43,822 nucleotides of DNA from an uncultured Alphaproteobacteria bacterium (GCA_913031285.1 CAJWEI010000023.1:1-43822), one strand, 5' to 3'. Counted from the first letter of the stretch, positions 18,712 through 35,394 are shown. The notes: generated by a model from the sequence alone, not told the origin. Made by a program: numbers and translations.

Positions 18712-18812
18712 ATTTCCAAACAATTTATATAGTAACTTTTATGCCTCAGTGATAAAATTCTGCCGACCGGCCCTGATACAAAGCCATCTAGGTTTGTTTA
18801 GAAAGAATAAAA

Positions 18813-19721
18813 ATGGTAAATAAAATCACTACACATCAAGCAGAAGATGATGCGCGCAATGAAAATATTTTTATTTATGTAAATGGAGAGCTTAAACCAA
18901 AAAAAGCGGCTGTTATAAGCGTTTATGACAGTGGCTTTATGCTTGGCGATGGGGTTTGGGAAGGCGTTCGTTTATATAATGGTACTTGGGCTTTTCTTGA
19001 CGATCATCTCGACCGCTTAATAGAGGCTTCAAAAGCGATTGATCTCGACCTAGGTTTAAACCGAGAAGGTGTAAAAAAAGCCTTATTAGAGACACAAGTT
19101 GCTAATAATATGACAAATGATGCACATGCGCGTATAATGTTCACACGCGGCGTAAAGGTCCGGCCATTTCAACATCCGTCTTTATCTGTTTCTGGTCCAA
19201 CCTTTGTGATTATAATGGAGCATTCTCGCCCAAGCGCGCCACGCCCCGTCCGTCTTGCAACTGTTCCACATTTTCGTGGATTGCCGATGACGCAAGATCC
19301 CAAGTTAAACTCTCATTCAAAGCTGAATTGCATCCTTGCTTGTATCTCTGCGGAGAAAGCTGGTGCGGATGAGGCTTTGATGCTGGATATCCATGGATTC
19401 GTGAACACTACTAATGCCTGCAATTTTTTTATTGTCCGCAAGGGAGAGGTTTGGACCAGCACGGGTGATTATTGTATGAATGGAATTACCCGACAAAGAG
19501 TGATTGACCTTTGTCACCAAAATGAAATTCCAGTTTTTGAGAAGAATTTCTCATTGGTTGACGTTTATGGGGCGAACGAGGCTTTTCTTACTGGGACCTT
19601 TGGCGCGCAAACTCCTGTCAGTGAATTGGATGGTCGCATTATTGGTACTGGTGACTTGGGCCCAGTAACCATCAGAATTAGATCTCTTTACAAGGATCTC
19701 ATAAACGAGATCTGTGCTTGA
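18813..19721 (+). CDS. class-IV PLP-dependent aminotransferase (D-amino-acid / branched-chain type)
   Basis: A 302-residue fold-type IV transaminase. It shows the N-terminal IYVNGELKPKKAAVISVYDSGFMLGDGVWEG stretch typical of class IV enzymes, the PLP lysine in LNSHSKLN (Lys170), ADEALMLDIHGFVNTTNACNFF, and GITRQRVIDLC contributing phosphate binding. The substrate could be a branched-chain amino acid, a D-amino acid or aminodeoxychorismate; none can be chosen from sequence alone. Its stop overlaps the start of the sulfotransferase-like gene by one base (TGATG), so the two are almost certainly co-translated and functionally linked. Confidence 0.85.
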   Translation: MVNKITTHQAEDDARNENIFIYVNGELKPKKAAVISVYDSGFMLGDGVWEGVRLYNGTWAFLDDHLDRLIEASKAIDLDLGLNREGVKKALLETQVANNMTNDAHARIMFTRGVKVRPFQHPSLSVSGPTFVIIMEHSRPSAPRPVRLATVPHFRGLPMTQDPKLNSHSKLNCILACISAEKAGADEALMLDIHGFVNTTNACNFFIVRKGEVWTSTGDYCMNGITRQRVIDLCHQNEIPVFEKNFSLVDVYGANEAFLTGTFGAQTPVSELDGRIIGTGDLGPVTIRIRSLYKDLINEICA

Positions 19722-20434
19722 TGCGTCTTGCTGTTTGGTCGGGGCCGCGCAATATTTCAACTGCTATGATGTATTCGTTTGCGAATAGATCAGACTTTGA
19801 GGCAGTGGATGAGCCATTTTATGCCTCATATCTAAAATGCACTGGGTTAAACCATCCAATGCGCGACGAAATTTTGGCCTCTCAGTCAATTAATCCAACA
19901 GAAGTTATTGAAACCTTAACTGGTGAGCAAAATATTAGGTCATTGAGTCAGTATCAAAAGCATATGACGCAGCATATGACTCCTAAAATCCCTCGTAAGT
20001 GGATGCTTGATGTTACCAATGTTTTTTTGTTACGTCATCCAGCCCGTGTCGTTTCCAGTTTTGCTAAAAAATATTCCAATCTAACGGTCAATGATATTGG
20101 GGTTTCCCAACAAGTTGCTTTGTTTAAATATCTTCGCGCTGCGGGACAAAACCCCTTAGTTCTAAATAGTGAGGATCTTAGACAAGATCCAGAGACCAAG
20201 CTTAGGCAGCTTTGTTATGGTCTTGGAATTGAATTCCAACCTAGCATGCTCGGTTGGCCAAAAGGGGGCATGCCTTGTGACGGTGTGTGGGCTCGCCATT
20301 GGTATGGCGCGGTGCATAGTTCCAGCGGCTTTGGTGATAAAGAAGGTGCTCTGCCAAAGCTCAGCAAGCACTTGTCAGATGTTGTTAATAAAGTGCTTGT
20401 GGATTATAATTTTATGATGAAGTTTAGCCTTTAA
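19721..20434 (+). CDS. sulfotransferase-like P-loop protein
   Basis: A 237-residue protein of the sulfotransferase/P-loop family. WSGPRNISTAMMYSF at residues about 6-20 resembles the 5'-phosphosulfate-binding loop of PAPS sulfotransferases, and VFLLRHPARVVSSF (about 100-113) resembles the 3'-phosphate-binding element with the Arg and Ser in the expected places. The substrate is unknown and catalysis is unproven, since some relatives are annotated only as P-loop hydrolases. The start used is ATG 19721, inside the aminotransferase stop. Its stop codon overlaps the stop of convergent idi by 3 bases. See the finding on the aminotransferase pair. Confidence 0.7.
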   Translation: MRLAVWSGPRNISTAMMYSFANRSDFEAVDEPFYASYLKCTGLNHPMRDEILASQSINPTEVIETLTGEQNIRSLSQYQKHMTQHMTPKIPRKWMLDVTNVFLLRHPARVVSSFAKKYSNLTVNDIGVSQQVALFKYLRAAGQNPLVLNSEDLRQDPETKLRQLCYGLGIEFQPSMLGWPKGGMPCDGVWARHWYGAVHSSSGFGDKEGALPKLSKHLSDVVNKVLVDYNFMMKFSL

Positions 20435-20973
20435 GCCAATGAATTACTAAGCAGACTTTGATTAAATATTTTGCTCGCATGCTCTTTAACATAAATACGA
20501 ATCCAAGGGGTAAACTTTTTGGATAAACATGCAACCTCATTGAGAAGTGTGTGATAATCGATCCAGCGAACATCAATAACCTCGTCTGGATTAAGGTTCA
20601 AAGTTGGTTTTTGTGCAACATGAATTACGAAAAGGTCAACAACTTCATGCTCGATGAGGCCACCTCCAACTTCTGCCCGATATTCAATCGTATCACGATA
20701 AACTGGAAGCGTATCCTTTAGGCCTAGTTCCTCATTCATTCGCCGTATTGCGCAGGCCTTTGAGTCTTCTTCCCAATTTGGGTGTGTGCAGCAGGTATTG
20801 GCCCAAAGGCCAGGTGTGTGGTATTTTCCAAGAGCGCGCCTTTGGATCAATATCTCTTGTCCGTATATCATGAAAACGGATACTGCTTTGTGTTTGAGGC
20901 CTTTCAAATGCGCTTCAAGCTTTTCAACGGGTTGAATTTTATCATTCACCCAGGCTGGGATCATCACATTCAT
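20431..20973 (-). CDS. idi: isopentenyl-diphosphate delta-isomerase, type 1
   Basis: Interconverts IPP and DMAPP, supplying geranylgeranyl precursors for bacteriochlorophyll and carotenoids. The 180-residue Nudix-fold protein shows LIQRRALGKYHTPGLWANTCCTHP (metal- and substrate-binding region with the catalytic cysteine within CCTHP) and RRMNEELGL, the degenerate Nudix box. The ATG overlaps the bchP stop (ATGA). It is the last gene of the leftward bchG-orf427-bchP-idi operon, an order also known in Rhodobacter photosynthesis clusters. Confidence 0.94.
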   Translation of the reverse strand: MNVMIPAWVNDKIQPVEKLEAHLKGLKHKAVSVFMIYGQEILIQRRALGKYHTPGLWANTCCTHPNWEEDSKACAIRRMNEELGLKDTLPVYRDTIEYRAEVGGGLIEHEVVDLFVIHVAQKPTLNLNPDEVIDVRWIDYHTLLNEVACLSKKFTPWIRIYVKEHASKIFNQSLLSNSLA

Positions 20974-22148
20974 ATGCGGTCCGCAGAAATGAAACCCATC
21001 AAGTGGGCAAGGTTCTTAATCCCAATTTTGACATGTGCCATCGGTCTTGCACGAACCAGTTTTTTGTTCATATACGCCTCGAATGTGAGCCTTTGGACAT
21101 CCACATCATGACAAAGCGATACAAACCGTTCCCGACGGTCATCTGATTTATAATATGCATTTTGCATTGAGGCCAAAACACGAAATACAGTTTTATGTTC
21201 GCGCATGAACATGCTTCTGGCAAGTTTTAGTTTGCGTACTTGGCCCGAGGTCAAACAGGCCGCAGCAGCCGTCGCTGCTACACGGCCACCAACCATTGCA
21301 TAGTAAATGCCTTCTCCAGAGCTGGGTGCAACAACGCCTGCCGCATCTCCAGCTAAAACAACATCTCTTCCGTTATCCCAACGGTCCATCGGCCTTAAGG
21401 GAATTGGCGCGCCTTCCTTGCGAATAGTTCTGCATCCATCCAATCCTGAGGATTTGCGGAGTTTGGCAGTAGCGTCTTTGAGATCAATACCATCCTTACC
21501 AGTTCCCATGCCAACACTGGCTGAATGACCATGCGGAAAGACCCAACCATAAAAGTCAGGCGAAATCTCACCATCGTAAATTACATCACAGCGTTCTGGA
21601 TCATATCCTGCGTTTTTTGTGGGTGCTTCAATGATTTCATGATAAGCAATTACATATGGTATTTTATCCCCGCCGGGGACTTCCGCGCGTGCAACTGATG
21701 ATCTTGCACCATCCGCCCCGATAATCAGCCTCGTTTCTAAAGCTATATTTTTTCCTGATGCTTTATCTTTGAAGTGGACAAATGTGCCTGCGTCGTTGCG
21801 TTCAATCGTGCGGAAAGTTCCAGTAAAGCGTTTTGCTCCAGCGTTCTCAGCGCGATGTCTTAAAAACTCGTCATAGACATCCCGATCAATCATTCCTACG
21901 TAGCCGTTTTCAATTGGAATATCGACAGCTCGCTGTGTCGGCGATACCATTCGTGCAGTTTTAATTTTTGCAACGATTTGTTTTTCTGGAATATTAAAGT
22001 CTGAAACAAGTCTTGGGGGTATTGCACCGCCACATGGCTTTATTCGACCGTCGCGATCAATCAGTGCTACCTTATGACCACTTCTTGCTAGATCCTCTGC
22101 AGCGGTTGCGCCAGACGGCCCACCGCCAATTACTACAACATCAAACAT
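20970..22148 (-). CDS. bchP: geranylgeranyl reductase (bacteriochlorophyll a phytyl-tail reduction)
   Basis: Reduces three double bonds of the geranylgeranyl tail of bacteriochlorophyll a to phytyl. The 392-residue flavoprotein has an FAD-binding Rossmann motif at the N terminus (VVIGGGPSGATAAEDLA), KPCGGAIP typical of the ChlP/BchP family, GADGARSSVAR, and VVLAGDAAGVVAPSSGEGIYYA near residue 275. It lies 2 bases downstream of the PucC-family gene and overlaps idi. Confidence 0.95.
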   Translation of the reverse strand: MFDVVVIGGGPSGATAAEDLARSGHKVALIDRDGRIKPCGGAIPPRLVSDFNIPEKQIVAKIKTARMVSPTQRAVDIPIENGYVGMIDRDVYDEFLRHRAENAGAKRFTGTFRTIERNDAGTFVHFKDKASGKNIALETRLIIGADGARSSVARAEVPGGDKIPYVIAYHEIIEAPTKNAGYDPERCDVIYDGEISPDFYGWVFPHGHSASVGMGTGKDGIDLKDATAKLRKSSGLDGCRTIRKEGAPIPLRPMDRWDNGRDVVLAGDAAGVVAPSSGEGIYYAMVGGRVAATAAAACLTSGQVRKLKLARSMFMREHKTVFRVLASMQNAYYKSDDRRERFVSLCHDVDVQRLTFEAYMNKKLVRARPMAHVKIGIKNLAHLMGFISADRI

Positions 22149-22150
22149 TT

Positions 22151-23434
22151 TTACTCTCCTGGTACCATTTCAGGCGATATGGATCGCTCTGACATAATTT
22201 TCATTGCCATAGTTGCTGAGACGAGAAAAATCGCCGCTTCAAACAAAAAGACGCTTCCATAAGCGGTTGCCACACTTCCTGAGACAAGTTTCATAAGATC
22301 GACTGACAGGGCTCCTAGCAAACCACCGAAGCCTGCAGCAATTGCTTGCGCTGCACCCCATATCCCCATACGAGTACCTTCTCTGCTACTGCGTCCTTGT
22401 CCAGCGAGAGACATCATTGAACCAATTGCAGCTACAGCAAACATACCATTGAAAAACCCTAGAAATGTGACTGCAATTGAAAGGTAATATGCAGGTGCAC
22501 CTATTCCTAAACACGCTATCCCAAAGAGGCTAATCGCTGATCCGATGCATCCTGAGACAATCCAGACTTTAAGACTGCCAAGGTTTAAGCCAGTGCAGAT
22601 AATACCAACGCAGAGCATCCCAAGAAATACTCCCCCGTTTTGTGCGCCTGACAATGACGTTGATTCACCGGGTGTGAAGCCAAAAACGAGTCCTGCATAG
22701 GGTTCAAGAATAAGTTCTTGCATAAAGTACGCAGTCATCGATAAGAATACAAATATAGCAAAATTCCGAGCTTTATGCTCGGACCAGATTTCGACGATCC
22801 CCACAATAAATGAACTCTCCTGATCAAGAACGGGCTGATTTTGTTCAGTTTCTACTTTCCACATTGCGAGAGTTGTTAAAGCAACTGCACCAGTCGAGAT
22901 TATCACAACAATCTTTATTAAAAGTGCGTGTGAATATGGTTCCAACATCGCGCCTGTTATTCCTGCGGTAATGGCAATACCTGCAATCATCATTAACCAG
23001 GTGATTGTTGCTGCAGCTGCGCGTCGTCGAGGCGCAGTTGATGTTGATAGAAGGGCTAGCAGAGATGTGCCTGATGCTCCGACACCAATGCCTATTAAAA
23101 AATATGCAATTAAAGAGGTGAGCATGCCAAGTGCGAAATTATTATCCAAAATTGGAATAGATGTTGCCGCTAAAATACCGCCAGCTCCCAGAATAGCCAT
23201 GCCACTAATTATCCACGGTGTCCGTCGACCACCTCTATCTGAGTGGAACCCCCAATTTGGCCGCGTAATCTGAATCCCATAGTGAAGACCGACTAAGACA
23301 CCCGGAAGAACGGCAGGTAGTGCCAGCTCAACAACCATGAGCCTGTTAAGTGTGGCAGTCATGAGAACAACGATTGAGCCAAGGCTCATTTGTACAAGGC
23401 CAAGTCTTGTTATTGAAAGCCAACTTAAGTTCAT
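22151..23434 (-). CDS. PucC-family membrane protein between bchG and bchP (orf427/428, Bch2 type)
   Basis: A 427-residue polytopic membrane protein of the PucC/LhaA branch of the major facilitator superfamily, with about 12 hydrophobic segments and the family N terminus SITRLGLVQMSLGSIVVLMTATLNRLMVVEL. Its length and its position between bchG and bchP match the Rhodobacter gene known as orf427/orf428. The role is thought to lie in bacteriochlorophyll handling or antenna assembly. I chose ATG 23434, which overlaps the bchG stop (ATGA), rather than 23470. A paralogue, lhaA, lies at 35391-36833. Confidence 0.88.
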   Translation of the reverse strand: MNLSWLSITRLGLVQMSLGSIVVLMTATLNRLMVVELALPAVLPGVLVGLHYGIQITRPNWGFHSDRGGRRTPWIISGMAILGAGGILAATSIPILDNNFALGMLTSLIAYFLIGIGVGASGTSLLALLSTSTAPRRRAAAATITWLMMIAGIAITAGITGAMLEPYSHALLIKIVVIISTGAVALTTLAMWKVETEQNQPVLDQESSFIVGIVEIWSEHKARNFAIFVFLSMTAYFMQELILEPYAGLVFGFTPGESTSLSGAQNGGVFLGMLCVGIICTGLNLGSLKVWIVSGCIGSAISLFGIACLGIGAPAYYLSIAVTFLGFFNGMFAVAAIGSMMSLAGQGRSSREGTRMGIWGAAQAIAAGFGGLLGALSVDLMKLVSGSVATAYGSVFLFEAAIFLVSATMAMKIMSERSISPEMVPGE

Positions 23435-24342
23435 ATCCCACTCTCCAGAACACGCAATGCAAATGCGCAAACCATCATTCCGCTGACGTACATCGTAACG
23501 CCCGTTGCATTATACCAAGGTGCTTTGCCTTTTGGGTCACGCATCATTGTCTGCATGGCCCAAACCTGTCCAAGTATAAGTGCAGATATCACAATTCCAT
23601 AGAGTGATGGGCCGATCCAGATATAAAGCAGTAAAACAACCATAAATTGGGCGATAGCCATAGTTAGGCATGCAATAAGTGCTGCTGTTCGTGGGCCGAA
23701 AACAACAGGTAGCGAACGAATACCAGTCTGACGATCGCCTTCTAACGCTTTAAAATCGTTCAGCGTCATGATTCCATGAGCTCCAATTGCATATAGCGCG
23801 GCGATAATGATAATTTTTGGACTTGGTATAGAGGCCGATATAACAGCAGCTCCAGTAAACCAAGGCAGGCCTTCATAGCAAAGCCCAACCAATCCGGGAC
23901 CCCACCAGCCAGATTTCTTTAATCGAAATGGTTCAGCAGAATATACCCATGCCGCGACAACAGCAAAAGCAGTCGCAATAAAACCCCAGATACCGAGGTA
24001 TGATCCTAAAATTAATGAGATAACCGTCATTATTAATGCGATCCAAAGACCCCATTTACCTGGAATTCTTCCCGAGGGTATCGGTCTTTCCGGCTGATTT
24101 ATTGAGTCTACATGGCGATCACACCAATCATTGGCTGCTTGACTCATTCCGCAAACGACAGGGCCAGCCAGAAAAATACCTAGAAATACTACCCAAAGTT
24201 GCGAATTAAAGCTAACACCCGCAGAAATAGCGCCACATGTATACGCCCACATGGGCGGGAACCACGTGATAGGCTTTATAAGCTCCAGAGCTGCAAATAA
24301 GTTAGGCCTCTTGCTGGAGTGTAAGTCTTGTAAGACAGTCAT
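23431..24342 (-). CDS. bchG: bacteriochlorophyll synthase (bacteriochlorophyllide geranylgeranyltransferase)
   Basis: UbiA-type membrane prenyltransferase that esterifies bacteriochlorophyllide a with geranylgeranyl diphosphate. The 303-residue protein has ELIKPITWFPPMWAYTCGAISAG at the N terminus and the Mg-diphosphate-binding NDWCDRHVDSINQPERPIPSGRI characteristic of chlorophyll synthases, followed by several hydrophobic helices. It begins the leftward bchG-orf427-bchP-idi operon. A pair of TGT-N12-ACA motifs straddles its start codon, suggesting repression by PpsR. Confidence 0.96.
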   Translation of the reverse strand: MTVLQDLHSSKRPNLFAALELIKPITWFPPMWAYTCGAISAGVSFNSQLWVVFLGIFLAGPVVCGMSQAANDWCDRHVDSINQPERPIPSGRIPGKWGLWIALIMTVISLILGSYLGIWGFIATAFAVVAAWVYSAEPFRLKKSGWWGPGLVGLCYEGLPWFTGAAVISASIPSPKIIIIAALYAIGAHGIMTLNDFKALEGDRQTGIRSLPVVFGPRTAALIACLTMAIAQFMVVLLLYIWIGPSLYGIVISALILGQVWAMQTMMRDPKGKAPWYNATGVTMYVSGMMVCAFALRVLESGI

Positions 24343-24361
24343 ATGTCTAGTTTGCCTGACA
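24320..24361. promoter_or_regulatory. tandem PpsR/CrtJ binding motifs at the bchG start
   Basis: Two TGT-N12-ACA motifs: TGTAAGTCTTGTAAGACA at 24320-24337 (within the first codons of bchG) and TGTCTAGTTTGCCTGACA at 24344-24361 (starting 2 bases upstream of the bchG ATG). The second fits the fuller TGTC-N10-GACA form. They are separated by 6 bases, similar to the close pairs to which PpsR/CrtJ is known to bind cooperatively. Their position over the start codon implies either a very short leader or a roadblock mode. Confidence 0.65.
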
Positions 24362-24441
24362 TTATCGAGTGACGCAAGTAAAAGAAAGCGTTAAAAGCAT
24401 TAACTTTTTTGGCAAAGCATCACTAAATAACTCTAAAGGCT

Positions 24442-25851
24442 CTAGTCTTTCGCGACTAAACCAAATTTACGAAGTTTCACATAAAGACTTTGACGAGAAA
24501 GGCCTAGCATCTCTGCAGCTGCAGCACGATTGTTTTTCGTCATTGCGATTGCAGTTTCAATACACATTTTTTCAATCATATCATTCGTCTCGCCGACTAT
24601 CTCCTTTAGTGTGGCGGACCCAACAAGGTCTACGATGCTTGATTTAGACGGCGTTTGAGATTGACTCGGCCTCGGTCGAAGCGTTTCGGCGCGGTTTGCA
24701 TCGCGAATCACAAATGCAACTAGAGGTCGACTGGCAGTTCCTAAGTGGGCCACGGATGCCTCAACGCTTAGCTTAGCTCCAAATTCATTCCGAATTTCAG
24801 TCGCATAAATCCGGACCTGCCCACTTCGAACCACATTGTCCAACATCAAAGCCAGATCTATCTGTCCACGGGAAAGAAAATTAGCCAGACTTCGCCCTTG
24901 GATCTTTGGAAGACTTGGAGCATTTATAAGGTCGAGGAAACCATTATTAGCGACCTCTATTACTCCATTAGCCTGCGTGAACACGATTGCGTCGGAACCA
25001 GCCTGGTAAAGCGATAAAAGATTTTTGGAAAGATCGTCATCCTTAACCACTTTTTGTTCATCTGTTTCGAGCCTACACAGAATGAAACGTTCTCCCGCAG
25101 AGCGAAAGGCCGAAGGGCTTAATCTTACCTCATTACCGCTAGATTCTAGAGAACCTCTAATTTCAACGGCAGGTTCAGATTCAGATGCATTTAGTAAACT
25201 ATCTACGAATTCACCCGTTCTGCGATTTTTGAAATGACTGGCAAAAAATGAACCTTGCAAAGTATCAATATCTTCACCCAATATTTCGGCAGCTACTGAG
25301 TTCGTTTCTTTGATTCGTCCATCTGAAGCGGATAGAAAAACAAATGCATCCCGCGTCTGTGACAATAACATCCTAAAGCGCGCGTCAAATTTCCTGTTTT
25401 CTTCGTAACCGCGTTCCATTGCGATTTGGGCTTTGACCAATTGCTGCTGTGTTTCCGCCAAAAATCTTAAGTCTCTGCCTAACATCAAAATAGTGTCATG
25501 GGTTCCAACGCGGTGAATACTGTAACTGACTGGAAATTTCCACACAGCGTTATCCTGATGGTTAAGCTCAACCGCACGTAAAACACTTTTGCCATTTGAG
25601 ATTTTCTCAAATACATTATCAAATTTTGGTAGGCAATCTGGTGTTAAAAACTCTCTGATCGACCGTCCCTGCCAGTGATCTAAATTTCCTAGGCCTTTTT
25701 CAGCCTCGTTAACAAGTATTGAAAGAATCTTCCCGTCAAGCTTTAAAAATAGAGCAATATCGGATCCTGCGGCAAGAATGCCGCCAAGGTATTCTGGCTC
25801 GATCATAGGGACGGAGCCAAAGTCCCAAAATTTAGATTGGCTGGTTTTCAT
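24442..25851 (-). CDS. ppsR: PpsR/CrtJ, aerobic repressor of photosynthesis genes
   Basis: Redox-responsive repressor of bch, crt and puc genes. The 469-residue protein has an N-terminal PAS-like domain (about 17-130), a coiled Q-linker (about 131-155), two further PAS domains (about 156-265 and 278-390), and a C-terminal Fis-type helix-turn-helix (AAAEMLGLSRQSLYVKLRKFGL). Cys259 and Cys430 fall where Rhodobacter sphaeroides PpsR has its redox-active Cys251 and Cys424, so thiol control is probably retained. The ATG overlaps the ppaA stop by one base. The 99-base gap before bchG holds one complete PpsR-type motif and part of a second. Confidence 0.95.
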   Translation of the reverse strand: MKTSQSKFWDFGSVPMIEPEYLGGILAAGSDIALFLKLDGKILSILVNEAEKGLGNLDHWQGRSIREFLTPDCLPKFDNVFEKISNGKSVLRAVELNHQDNAVWKFPVSYSIHRVGTHDTILMLGRDLRFLAETQQQLVKAQIAMERGYEENRKFDARFRMLLSQTRDAFVFLSASDGRIKETNSVAAEILGEDIDTLQGSFFASHFKNRRTGEFVDSLLNASESEPAVEIRGSLESSGNEVRLSPSAFRSAGERFILCRLETDEQKVVKDDDLSKNLLSLYQAGSDAIVFTQANGVIEVANNGFLDLINAPSLPKIQGRSLANFLSRGQIDLALMLDNVVRSGQVRIYATEIRNEFGAKLSVEASVAHLGTASRPLVAFVIRDANRAETLRPRPSQSQTPSKSSIVDLVGSATLKEIVGETNDMIEKMCIETAIAMTKNNRAAAAEMLGLSRQSLYVKLRKFGLVAKD

Positions 25852-26633
25852 TAAGAAGCTCTCTCAATACCATGAAAGGTAGGTTTTTTTATAGCTGCAC
25901 TTTTCAGGGCAACATCGACTTCATTGGTTATTAGATCTACGTCGAGCTCGCGGTGATCGTCTTCCTCTAAGAGATCGATAATTGGGCCACCCAAAACCAT
26001 TGTTGGCAGATCCACTACCCTAGATTTGAGCATCGCTGACACTTTTTTAACATCTTCGAAGGCAACCATACATGAACAAGAAAACAATATCAGCTGATAA
26101 TCACCTTTTTCTGCTGTTTCTAACAGCGCTTTATCTGAAGCGCCTATCATAAGGTTAACAGAGTATCCTCGTCGGCGTAGTTGATCTGCAAGAACAAGAG
26201 GACCCAGTGTGTGATCATCGCTTTGACACACTATAAGGAATACTCCCTCCTCATCTGCTTTAAAGGCAGCATCCCCCCAACGCAAAGAAAGGCTTTTCAG
26301 CAATCCTTGAAGTCTTACTGTTCCTAGGCTGACTTGACCAAAACTGCGCAGGTTTTCCATCCATCCATCGCCCAAGATGCGGGCAGCATCAGGAATGCAG
26401 CAATCGATGAGCAACTCCCTCGAAACACCACGCCTCAACAAGGCATCAAGCACATCATCATGTTCGAAAGTACCGTCGGTTGTGGTAATATTAGCAAGCC
26501 AAACAGAAGTCTCTACTACACTCTTTCGGCTTTCTGCTGGTGACTTTTTCCCAAGCCCCTCGATTACAAGTTTTGCAAGCTCTTCAACTTGCAAAGAACC
26601 TGAATTAAAAAATTCATTCCCAGACATCTTCAT
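25851..26633 (-). CDS. ppaA: PpaA/AerR, cobalamin-binding antirepressor
   Basis: Partner that antagonises PpsR/CrtJ when carrying adenosyl- or hydroxo-cobalamin. The 260-residue protein has an N-terminal helical region and a B12-binding-like fold in which VFLIVCQSDDHTLGPLVLADQL contains His141 in an SDDHTLG context, matching the cobalamin-ligating histidine of AerR-type proteins. LMIGASDKA and the following IILFSCSCMV-type strand fit the fold. ATG 26633 or 26627 could be the start. It is coupled to ppsR and divergent from bchF, the usual arrangement in purple-bacterial clusters. Confidence 0.88.
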   Translation of the reverse strand: MKMSGNEFFNSGSLQVEELAKLVIEGLGKKSPAESRKSVVETSVWLANITTTDGTFEHDDVLDALLRRGVSRELLIDCCIPDAARILGDGWMENLRSFGQVSLGTVRLQGLLKSLSLRWGDAAFKADEEGVFLIVCQSDDHTLGPLVLADQLRRRGYSVNLMIGASDKALLETAEKGDYQLILFSCSCMVAFEDVKKVSAMLKSRVVDLPTMVLGGPIIDLLEEDDHRELDVDLITNEVDVALKSAAIKKPTFHGIERAS

Positions 26634-26930
26634 CTTCCCGTTAGTCCGATAGAGGGGTTTAAAGATGTCGATTGGCTGTCTCTACCAGACTTTACAGGTA
26701 GCTTTCCGTATATTTTTCTAAAAGTCAAAAGGAATACGAATCGAACATAAAAATTAAAGGTGTAAAATGCTTAGAATAATTTGTCATGCGGCCCTCTTCC
26801 ACTCTTTTGTACTTGATAAAGTCACCTTACGATTAAAATACACGTTTGTCATTTAAAAATGTAAGTTTTAATTGACACTTTTTGGTCTTAGAGATTACGG
26901 TGGAGAGGGAAAATACGTAAGGAGTCGCCG
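26634..26930. promoter_or_regulatory. divergent control region between ppaA and bchF
   Basis: A 297-bp AT-rich intergenic region that must hold the ppaA-ppsR promoter (leftward) and the promoter of the bchF superoperon (rightward). I scanned all TGT triplets between 26661 and 26880 and found one complete TGT-N12-ACA site (26860-26877, listed separately). No second full site, FNR box or clear terminator was seen. Confidence 0.6.
26860..26877. promoter_or_regulatory. PpsR/CrtJ binding motif overlapping the bchF promoter
   Basis: TGTAAGTTTTAATTGACA, a full TGT-N12-ACA match, 53 bases upstream of the bchF ATG. Its right half contains TTGACA (26872-26877), a consensus -35 hexamer; TACGGT at 26896-26901 with an 18-base spacer is a possible weak -10. 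Overlap of operator and -35 would explain aerobic repression of the whole superoperon. Confidence 0.72.
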
Positions 26931-34722
<7,792 letters not shown>

Positions 34723-34723
<1 letters not shown>

Positions 34724-35394
34724 TGTCATACGACCAGACATTGAACCGGGTTGAAACTTATTTTGACCGGACTGCTACAAAGACCTGGGAGCAGCTGACC
34801 TCTGATGCTCCAGTTTCGAGTATCCGACAGACAGTGCGCAAAGGGCGCGATGAAATGCGGGCAAAAATGCTTGCTAGAGTACCAAAAGACCTTTCTGGTT
34901 TACGCGTTCTCGACGCTGGCTGCGGCACAGGTATGATGACGAAAGAGCTAGCCGAGCGCGGTGCAGATGTTGTTGCAATTGACATCAGCCCATCGCTGAT
35001 AGAGATCGCACGCAAGCGTCTATCTCCAGATCTAGTGCAGTTTGTTGATTTTCGCTCTGGTGATATGTTGGACCCGGCATTGGGTCAGTTTGACTTTGTG
35101 TTCGCAATGGATAGTCTCATTTACTACGACACGGCCCAAATTTGTTCTGCTGTTAAAATCTTGGGTAAACAGCCAACTCAAAAAGTGATCTTTACTGTCG
35201 CACCAAGAACAAAATTCTTAATGGTAATGTGGTATGCTGGAAAACTGTTTCCGCGTTCAGATCGTTCGCCGGTCATGATGCCACAATCTCCTAAAAAGTT
35301 GATTGAAGGCACTGGCGAGTTTGGTGAGATGCAGAACTTAGGGCGCATAACTTCTGGTTTCTATATCTCTCAGGCAATGGAATTTAGCGCATGA
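34723..35394 (+). CDS. bchM: magnesium protoporphyrin IX O-methyltransferase
   Basis: SAM-dependent methylation of the C13 propionate of Mg-protoporphyrin IX, directly after BchH action and before AcsF. The 223-residue protein has SAM motif I VLDAGCGTGMM (about 63-72), VAIDISPSLIEIARKR, and the family N terminus with RVETYFDRTATKTWEQLT. It overlaps lhaA in an ATGA junction. Confidence 0.96.
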
